A stretch of 64,000 bases of DNA from Halichondria panicea (taxonomy: Eukaryota; Porifera; Demospongiae; Suberitida; Halichondriidae). The translations under genes and the position numbers were made by a program. The DNA lies in NCBI RefSeq assembly GCF_963675165.1, contig NC_087392.1, forward strand, positions 1,131,001-1,195,000. The letters are read 5' to 3'. Shown piece by piece: positions 55,957 to 64,000 of this stretch (positions are counted from its first letter, which is position 1; each line of letters opens with the position of its first letter). Below the pieces are notes generated by a model. It ran no database searches and had not been told where the DNA came from. It saw only the letters and a list, made by a program, of their open reading frames with translations.

Positions 55957-57934
55957 TCAGTCAGTTCCGAGAGGTAATAAAGTTCTAGACTTATGAAATG
56001 CTCCTGCTAGGTCAAGTGGAGGGAGGGAGCCACATTCGCTGATGCTTAGTCTCTTGAGGGACATGGACGTTGGTGTACTAGCTGTGGATGTCACAGAGAG
56101 TCGACCAGTGATGCTCATGGGGCTTGTGAGGGGGGACTGGTAGGGCGATGAGATAAGCTCGTATAGATGTGCAGAGCCGCTAGACATTGATTCAGAAGTA
56201 TCTCCACAGATAATGAGGATATTGACGGCAGGAGTGGGTGTGGAAGGGGAGGGGAAGTCCGTATTGATAAGGGTGGGGTGAATATCAACAATTGGGCTAG
56301 AGCTGCAGTGTGTTCCCGCTATTAGTCTGTGCCCGGCTTTCTCCTCCTCCGTAATTCTGAACACCATCAAATGGCCACCTCTTGTTCCAGCAAAGAGTAG
56401 CGGGTGAAAGTAGCTGAGAGCGGAGATTTGCGCCGAGGAGTCCAATAGCCAGCCAGCAATCGAGTGTGAGTCCCTATAGTAGAGTACAACCATGAGTGCA
56501 AGTTCGTAGTTTATATTGTTTATTCACACAATATTAATAGCCCAATCACATGCTACATGTTGCCACGGGACTAAGCCGGTGAGTCTAAACATAGCCATAA
56601 GACACTCACATGACCGTGCACAAAACAAATATTCACACAACTACAAAAACTCCAACGTATAATTACAAATATTCATAGCCTGGTATTGTATAACTGCTCC
56701 ACTAAGCAGGTTTCACTGTTATTGCTATCTTAGCAACATAAACTAATTTTAACACAAAGCTAACTGTATTTTCCACAAGCAACCCACATAGAGCCCTTAT
56801 CTTATACACACAGCCACTAGGGTAAAATTAATAATTAATTCACTAAGCAGAAGCAGGTTTCACTAGCTGTTATTAAAACTAAAAAAATAAACTGTATTTT
56901 CCCCACAAAGGAACCACCCTTTGAGAGAGCCTCTATAACTACAAGAATACCCACAAACAGCTACTAATGGACTTTAGGGTAAACAGTAAACATACTTACC
57001 AGCACACTATGGTCATCTTGGGCGATAACTTTTGCTTGTCCCAAAGAGTCACAGCAGAGGACTTGGAGAGACTTGACCAGACTCCTATCTCAGTCCCGAG
57101 CAGTGTGGACACTTCCAATGTCGAGACTAGCTCCTCAGGGGGAGAGTCGCTGTGAGCATTGAAGCGAGCCAGCTCTTTCCAATCAGAGCATCGGAGAATC
57201 ACCACACTTGCTCCACAGGCACACCAGCACATCTCCACATCATCACACATCACAAACGTCACACAGTTGATCGCCTCACTTCCACCATACCCACCAAGCG
57301 GTACGACCTTTCTCGGGCTTCTCAAACTGTTTTTGAGTCCTCCCCTCTGGTTTGTTTGTCCAGATACGATAGTCAAGTTGCCATTTGAGCATCCAATTAG
57401 CACATCAACTCTTGATTTTTGCCCTGGAGAGCTGGTTTGTTGCCGTGAGTGTATGCACGTGATGGAATCTGATAAGTTTGTGAGTGAGTGTCCGTGGAAT
57501 CTGTGCTCAGAGTTCAACTCCAGGACGTGGATTGATCCCGATTCAGTGCCTGCCCATATTTGACACTCTCCAATCACATCCAGTGCTGTCACTGTGCTCA
57601 GGCTGAACTGTGTGTGTGGGGTATCAGACGGCGAGGGAAGCGGTACAGGAACGGGGATTCGATTGATATAGCCGTTGCTTGAATCCAGAGTAGCTATCGA
57701 AAATCCTGGTCCTCCATAGAGCAGGTATTTATGAGATGGCCAGAGCTCAGAGCTGGTCGAGCGACCACTATCTATTGAGAGTGTAGGGGAGAGGTTGTCA
57801 TCAATTGTAGTCTCGTCTTGTAGTAGTAACGGATCGTTTATCAAAGGGCTTGAGATCTCTGGGAGATTGACTGAGCCACTAATGGCTAGAGGGACTCCAG
57901 TGTGTTTCCAGGCCGTCTTCTCCAGTCGAGACAT
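55957..57934 (-). CDS. Stand-alone beta-propeller (WD40-like) protein, LRRK/JIP/ARHGEF10-type
   Basis: Two coding exons (57934 to about 57001, then about 56474 to 55957) give about 480 residues, joined in frame at CW|DSHSIAGW. Propeller-like strands follow one another: ECQIWAGTESGSIHVLELNS, SDSITCIH, RVDVLIGCSNGNLTIVSGQ, VEMCWCACGASVVILRCSDW, IGVWSSLSKSSAVTLWDKQK, then HPLLFAGTRGGHLMVFRI. The order and wording resemble the C-terminal propellers of LRRK2 (SGTQSGTLLVI; SPVVEVWDKK; GTGGGHILLLDL), and also JIP3/4 and ARHGEF10. The C-terminal 80 residues are Ser/Pro-rich. It lacks a kinase, GTPase or GEF domain. The sequence CCCACAG just before the ATG looks like a splice acceptor, so a 5' exon may exist. 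It faces the Roco gene head-to-head. Confidence 0.75.
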
Positions 57935-58540
57935 TATCTGTGGGATTATAAAGCAGGCTGTTTACACTATTCATTAACTGATTGTTGTGGTCAATTACTT
58001 TTTTGCAGCTATTATTAGTGGTTAGGTTGCTATCGCACCATACTCTTATCTAGTCCGATCTACTTAGTATCCACTCCACTGTACTAGCTTTCAACTAACT
58101 TACCTTTAGTAGTATGCTTTCTTAGGAAGTTACAAGATCTGTAATACATATGAGAATGCCCTCTGTAATGGTCTATGTTCTGCTGTACACTGACAAGCGA
58201 GAACACAAGAACGTTCAGAGATGATGAGTTAGCTTGAACTAGGCATCAAGACACTGCAGAGTCCAGTCTAGATAATTACCTAATTTGAAACAATACAGTG
58301 GCTGTGCTGCAACATAGGCTGCAAACTAGTGTCCTGCATGGCTGGCTGCCAATTAAATTACAATTAAGCAAGGCAGTAGCCCCTCCCCCTTATCACATGA
58401 TGGACTGCATAGCTCAGCTCATTTTCTCAATTTCTCACGGTTTGCTGGAGAGCGTAGCAGCTAGTAGCATATCAAGCTAGCTAGCAACGCGAGTATTAGC
58501 TGTGCACGCTGAAGATTGTTCTGGATGCTAGCTGAATAGC
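57935..58540. promoter_or_regulatory. Divergent intergenic region propeller gene / Roco gene
   Basis: About 606 bp between the two starts. Several AGCTAGCTAGC-type runs occur near 58470-58490. It is inferred to contain both promoters and possibly 5' UTR exons; no defined element was recognised. Confidence 0.35.
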
Positions 58541-61500
58541 ATGGATGGGTGAGCTAGGGATTGTTTACAGAGAGTATGCAATGATTAAACATTAAAAAAG
58601 TTAAATGGCTAGCTAGACCTGCCTTCTGAAAACTCTACATAGCTAGCTGCACTGACTAATCTTATCATGGTGTATGCAGGTCAGTGGTTACCGTGGTGAT
58701 CCTGGGGGAGGAAGGAGTGGGCAAGAAATCATTCATCAAGATGATAGAGGTATGTATTGTATGTACACATATAATCATTCACCTACACCAGACACACCCA
58801 CTTAAATTCTGCATATCTCTACGTATACTATCACACATATTAATACAGAAATATGCAATGGGAGTTTATCGGAATCCATGTATTTTGGACATATGTGGTC
58901 GTCAAGTGAAAGTACGATTCGTGGTTAACCCCGATCGCTCCACACTTATACCCACCACCACCATCGTGATTTTACTCTTTGATCTTACAAACGAGGTAAG
59001 TAGATTTCTCGGGTCTACAACTGTCTAGGCTCAGGCTCTCCTCTTGTAGGCTAGCTTCTCTGCGCTAACGGATGGTCTGGAAACTGCCCAACGAGTGTCA
59101 CCAGTCTCTCTCCGCGCTGTAGTGGGGACTAAAGCTGATCTGGTGGAGGGAGAAAGAGTTATCACTTCTGAGAGAGCTATGGTGAGGACAACACTCTATA
59201 TTGAGTGTGTGTGAGAGGTTGTCTCTATCTGTGAATACTAGGAGTACTGTCGGGTGCACAGCGAGGGCCCCCAACCCATGCCCTACTATGAGACTTCTAT
59301 AGAGCCCATGGAATGTGCATTTATTGCATTTCAAGAGATTGTGGCACGTCCGCTTATCAATGAATACATTGTAAGTTCATGTGATTATTACTCCTGCTGG
59401 TGTTTATTTCCAGTAACCTCTTGTTTACAGATAAAGTCTGATACTGAGCGAGAACAAATAAGTTTCGCACACGAGGTCAGTGTGGTTGTGTATTTTGTTG
59501 ATATTTGTAATCGATTGTCATGTGATTACAGTTAATGGATTGGGCCTTACAAAACAACAGTGCCAACATGCTCACACATCTTCGTAACCTTGGCTACGCT
59601 GTACCACCTGAGCTCATTGAAAGAGACCCACACCTGTTTGGAGAATACCTCCTATGTAAGAACTGTCACTACTTGTATGTTTATTTGTAGCGCTATCCTT
59701 TTTGATTATACACGGCAGTATTATTGTTGTCATAAGAGATAATCGCATTTCCATACACTCTTGGAATTATGTACAGTCATGTATGCTTGCATGTAGATAA
59801 CAAGTACGCCACTCCACATTGATTGCCCCCCCCCCCTCTGTCTCAGGTGAGTACCCTCTGCGAGTCATCCCCCACTTCAGGACGCTAGAGCTTGAAGAGA
59901 CATCAGCTGCTCATGGATTTGAGGATTCAGAGCTGGACGATTTCGACAAAGAGCCTCTTGCCGTGCAAGATACTCGGCCCACCATTGAGGTCACACCCAC
60001 TCACCACCTCCACTGGTCAGACATCTCACTGACACTGTTCCCTCCTTCTCTCCTGCCCAGTGAAAGCCACCTCCTCACACACATTGACGTCTCCAATAAC
60101 AATCTGAGTTCTGTCCCGACGGAATTGTTCCAGCTGCCCTATATAGAAACACTCAACATTTCTCGCAACTTCTTGACACAGCTCCCCTGTATTGAGCATT
60201 GGAACACAGACTCTAGTCTTCAAGTTCTCTATGCTTCTCACAACTCCATCTCGTGCGATGCCTACAGTCCCCTGCTGTATAGGAGGGGAGAGCGAGGAAG
60301 GAGACAGCCATTTAAAGAGCTATGGTGTGTGGATCTCAGCTGGAATAGGCTCAGTAGCTTCCCAATGTTTGTGCTGCATTTCCCTCTCAAGCTACTGGAC
60401 ATATCACACAACCCAAAGGTATGCATGTACTACATTTTATGTACTAAGTAGAAAATAGAGGTCTTCATTATTCAGTGCATATTAACTTGGTTCAGGTGAT
60501 GCAGCTGCCAGTGGAGCTGGGGCGTCTAGCTCTGTCAGTACTCCAAATAGATGGTCTATGTCTCACTGATCCGCCCCCCTTTGTCGTGGCCGAGGGTACA
60601 CAGGGGATCATCAACTACCTCAAGTTACGAGGCAGGTCCAGCTCACCGTGGAGTAGCATCAGAGTGGCAGTGGTTGGGGAGGCGGCGGCAGGTAAGAGCT
60701 TCCTCGTCAACAGACTCATCAACAACGACTCTCTTGTCAACGTCACTCCCACCAAAGGATTACAGGTATTCTTGTCGAGGCAACAACGGTAGCCCTCATG
60801 CTTATAAATTAGTTTATATTGCCTGAGCGAGCAAGTAATATAATGGTACATAAAGGACTTGGTACACAACTACATGGTATGCTGATTTGTAAATACTTAT
60901 AAGTTTCACGTACGTGTGCTCTCATCCATACTCTGTGTACTGTTACCTAACACATATGGTATGTATCATATAACATACTTAGTATGGCATTGTACAATGC
61001 TTTTGGCTTGACTTTGTGATAACAGACAATTGAGACTTTGAAACGCATGAATATCTCCCATACATAGGTTGTTCAGTGGAAGTACAGAGGAGGTGACATT
61101 TTGTCTCCGTTTCGGAACCGTTGGTTCACCTTTGACCTCTGGGACTTTAGCGGCAACCCTGAGTACCGCTGCATATACTCGTGCTTCAACTGCTCCAGCT
61201 CAGTGCACTTGGTGGTGGCGAATGCTATCCGCCCACACGATGAGCTGGTCAAGTGGCTCTCAGATATTCAGGCTATGTGCCGATACCGTGTTCCCGTGGT
61301 GATCGTGTTCACTCACATGGACTATCTCAAGAGCAAGGAGGCACGAGACGAGTTTAAACGGGAGAGGCTACACTGGATTGGACATTACAACAAGAAGGTG
61401 AGGGGACTCTCTGTGGTGGAGTCAACTGTATTTTATATGTTACGTATTCGTACACTGTAATTTCTGTTTAAATTTTCGTTCATGACATATAATATGACAT

Positions 61501-64000
61501 CACATGACCCCCCCCCCCTCAGGGTGACCTGGCTGGTGAGACAGTGACTCTGCAGGTGTCCTTGTCTGCAAGTGTCCGCTCACTACCCGGGGAGAAGCCC
61601 TTCCCTTCCTCTCATGCTCCACAAGAAGCCTTTGACTTGGAGAAGTTTGCTGGTCTTGATATCCCCATCATGCCCATGGTGATTCGAACCCACTTTGTGA
61701 ACAATATGACAGGAGAGGGTGTGGCTAGTGTCAGAAAGACTCTGTACAAGGTGATACAAAAATTAATGATAACACAAAATGTATTTTAGCTACGTATTAC
61801 AAGAGTACATTTTTAGTTAAACATGTGTAGTAACAGAATGCAATCATTAGCCTAATTATTAATATTCTAAGCATGCAGGCAGTACGTTAAATGAAGCACT
61901 TTTGAACGGCCATAACTTTAGTTCCGTTGGTCCAATAACGTTGATTTTCTGATTTTCTGAAAGCTTACAGTGAGCTTGTTAAGATGCTGTCTTAATAAAG
62001 TGTATTTTGGCCCTGTTTTTGACAAAATAACAATGTACCATGAGCACATTACCCATGGTATTTTTTCGAAAATAAGAAATTATGGCCCGTTTTTCAAATT
62101 TGAGATTTAAGCATACCATCTGAAAGAGCTCTTTCTAAGCTGAAAATCAGTTGAAAATTAGGCTGCCAGAACTCAATTTAAAGAACTGGCTCTCAGTATG
62201 AAATTGCAGGGGACCCAGCGTTGTAGAGTTCATTTCCCTGTCCATGCAGATTGCGACTGGGTCCTTCACCCCCTCCTGTCTGGTGCTCCACCCAGTGCTC
62301 CAGTTGGTCAGACAGGATGTACCCACTGCATACGTGCGTCTGGAGCAAATCATTCGTGATATGAGGATCTCCCTACACAAGTCAGGGCGTGAGGGGGAGC
62401 AGCGGCCATTTTACACTCTGGAGCAGTTTGGAGAGAAGATGCATCAGTCAATGAAAGAGGCGAAAATACGAGAGAGTGACCTCATACCAGGACTCAGATT
62501 CCTGCACAATGTGAGCAGTTGGGTACATGTGTATATACAGTGGAACCTCTGTTAACAACCACCTCCGAATAAAGGCCAGTTGCTATATAACGGCCAAGCA
62601 CCCAGGTCCCAAATGAACAGTTTGTGTACAAAACAACCTCTCAACAAAGGCCACCTCTGTATAAAGGCCAAAACATTGTTCCCCAAAGGTGTCCGTTATA
62701 GAGGGGTTCCACTGTATAACAATTTGAATGGACTGTTAATCCTCTCATTTTTGTCTCTAAATCTCTGCTAGCACTTTACTTTTAGTACGTACATAGCTGC
62801 CACGATTGTATTTGCATTTCTTGTAAGCCCCTGTCAGTATGAGCTATCCCACGTACAAACTACACCTCCTTAGTTACCCCCTTTAAAGTAGTTATGTTTG
62901 AAATTTTAGCCCACTCATTTATAGCCAATGTACGATCCAGCATCTCTTTTAATTGTTACCTACCGTCTCTTTACCCCCTCACAGTTGGGTTTTGTGCTGA
63001 TCCACGATTGCTCGTACGACAAGTCTCTCCTGATCTCAATAGACCCTCAAATGGTAGGGTTCCTCTTCCAGAGGATGATCCGGGCCGGACTCATTGCCAA
63101 GGAAACTGAACCCTCGTTCTTTCATCTCCCAAACACACACCTCTTCATGCTGTGGGGGGTCGACCCTGTGTGGTCTCACGAGGCTGACCACACCCACTCC
63201 GTCTCGACCAGACAGCTTCTAGACTTTCTCTACTCCACAAATATCTTTGCCCCTCTCATACCTGGAGTCATGCTACTGCCTTCTCTCCTGCCACACACTC
63301 TACCACGATCGTGTGACCCAGAGTCAGACTCTCTCATTCCAAGAAGAACGTACTTCTTCTCATATCTTCCCTCCATCTTCTCCGCCCAGCTCATCGCTAG
63401 AGTGGTGTCCAAGATACAGCCAACTGCCTCTCAACCACTCTCCCCCGGCCATACCACACCCACTCTCACCTTGCCCATACTCACTGCCTCAGGTACACGC
63501 GGTGCATTTTTTAATTTGACCAACTTGACCTGTACATGTACCTTCCAAAGTTTAAGTGTACATGTGTGTAAGCCCCTAACTGTAGCAAACTGGCAGTGAA
63601 ATAGTAATTTCATTTGAGGAGTGATCTTTTTCCTGCTGCACTGCGTATAAATATACTTTTATTGCAGGGTACAGAGTCCACCTGTGGCGTAGGAACCTGT
63701 TCATTGAGGACACTCAGGACAACTCTAAGATGTGGATGTATGTACGAGAGGGCAAGGCAGTGGGTCCGGACACCTCCCCCCATTGTGGGCGTGTTGATAT
63801 CCTCCTGAACGCACCCCTAGAGAGAGAGGCACTCTGGCTGAGACTAGTCTCCACTGAGATTGACCAGGTACCCAGCTTTATCTTGTACATGCATGTGTAC
63901 CACATCTGTAGAAGAACTTACAAAAGGAGCACATAATAAAATGACATTATTATGTCCTTGTAAGCTTCATATAATTATACACATCATCACGATACCTGCA
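58541..64000 (+). CDS. Roco protein: Ras/Rab-like pseudo-GTPase, LRR, Roc, COR (3' end outside window)
   Basis: The 5' part of a Roco-family (LRRK-like) signalling gene. MDG is spliced to SVVTVVILGEEGVGKKSFIK. Residues 1 to about 162 form a Ras/Rab-like domain with P-loop GEEGVGKKS, G4-like GTKADL and G5-like YETS, but no DxxG. A helical linker (residues 163-218) and an acidic segment lead to about three leucine-rich repeats (THIDVSNNNLSSVPTELFQL; LKLLDISHNPK). The Roc domain has P-loop VVGEAAAGKS, G3 FDLWDFSGNPEY and G4 THMD. The COR domain includes YVRLEQIIRDMRISLHK, ESDLIPGLRFLHNLGFVLIH and FLFQRMIRAGLIAKE. All exon phases from 58541 to 63868 agree. A kinase and WD40 domain, if present, would lie beyond 64000. 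Confidence 0.88.
62538..62714. mobile_element. Tc1/mariner-type MITE with CAGTGGAACCTC ends
   Basis: A 177 bp element in a Roco intron, flanked by TA on both sides. It begins CAGTGGAACCTCTGTTAACA and ends TTATAGAGGGGTTCCACTG. The interior repeats ACCTC...AAAGGCCA words several times. No coding potential. Confidence 0.8.

Noticed and set aside
57152-57563. Plus-strand frames opposite the propeller gene
   Set aside because: Shadows of the minus-strand propeller exon, whose strands and splice junction are well supported.

Overview
This window looks like gene-dense nuclear DNA from an early-branching animal, most likely a demosponge (inference; I cannot run a search). Protein-coding genes sit about 0.1 to 1 kb apart. 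They are split by many short GT-AG introns (often 50 to 300 bp), the DNA between exons is AT-rich, and intron microsatellites are common. The gene set is plainly metazoan: KRIT1, UNC45, MCTS1, CEP44, PIBF1, CFAP119, OGT, soluble guanylate cyclase and a Roco/LRRK-like protein. No prokaryotic operons, CRISPR arrays, rRNA genes or retroelements were recognised.

Layout from left to right: the 3' part of a BtaA-like (DUF3419) betaine-lipid enzyme (+); pyridoxal kinase (-); lysosomal Pro-X carboxypeptidase (-); pyruvate dehydrogenase E1 alpha (-); KRIT1/CCM1 (+); CFAP119 (+); TFIIE beta (-); UNC45 myosin chaperone (+); MCTS1 (-); an OCA2/P-protein-like transporter (-); an ARHGAP6-like RhoGAP (+); CEP44 (-); an unfamiliar PDZ-WW-WW protein (+); a soluble guanylate cyclase beta subunit with a long tail (-); an HHIP-like protein (-); ABHD18 (+); O-GlcNAc transferase (-); PIBF1/CEP90 (+); a stand-alone beta-propeller (WD40-like) protein (-); and a large Roco protein running off the right edge (+).

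Most neighbours are head-to-head or tail-to-tail. Seven divergent pairs share intergenic spaces of about 140 to 610 bp, which suggests shared bidirectional promoters. There is no common pathway. The genes cover lipid and cofactor metabolism, mitochondria, transcription and translation, Rho/NO/Roco signalling, cilia and centrosomes (CFAP119, CEP44, PIBF1) and protein folding.

The most unusual content is at the right end. The Roco gene begins with a Ras/Rab-like domain whose GTPase motifs are degraded, then leucine-rich repeats, then an intact-looking Roc GTPase and COR. It lies head-to-head with a separate beta-propeller gene resembling LRRK/JIP/ARHGEF10 propellers. Also notable are a GUCY1B2-like cyclase beta subunit that appears to carry every active-site residue in one chain, a KRIT1 with two of its three NPxY/F motifs changed, and several families of TA-flanked MITE-like elements inside introns.
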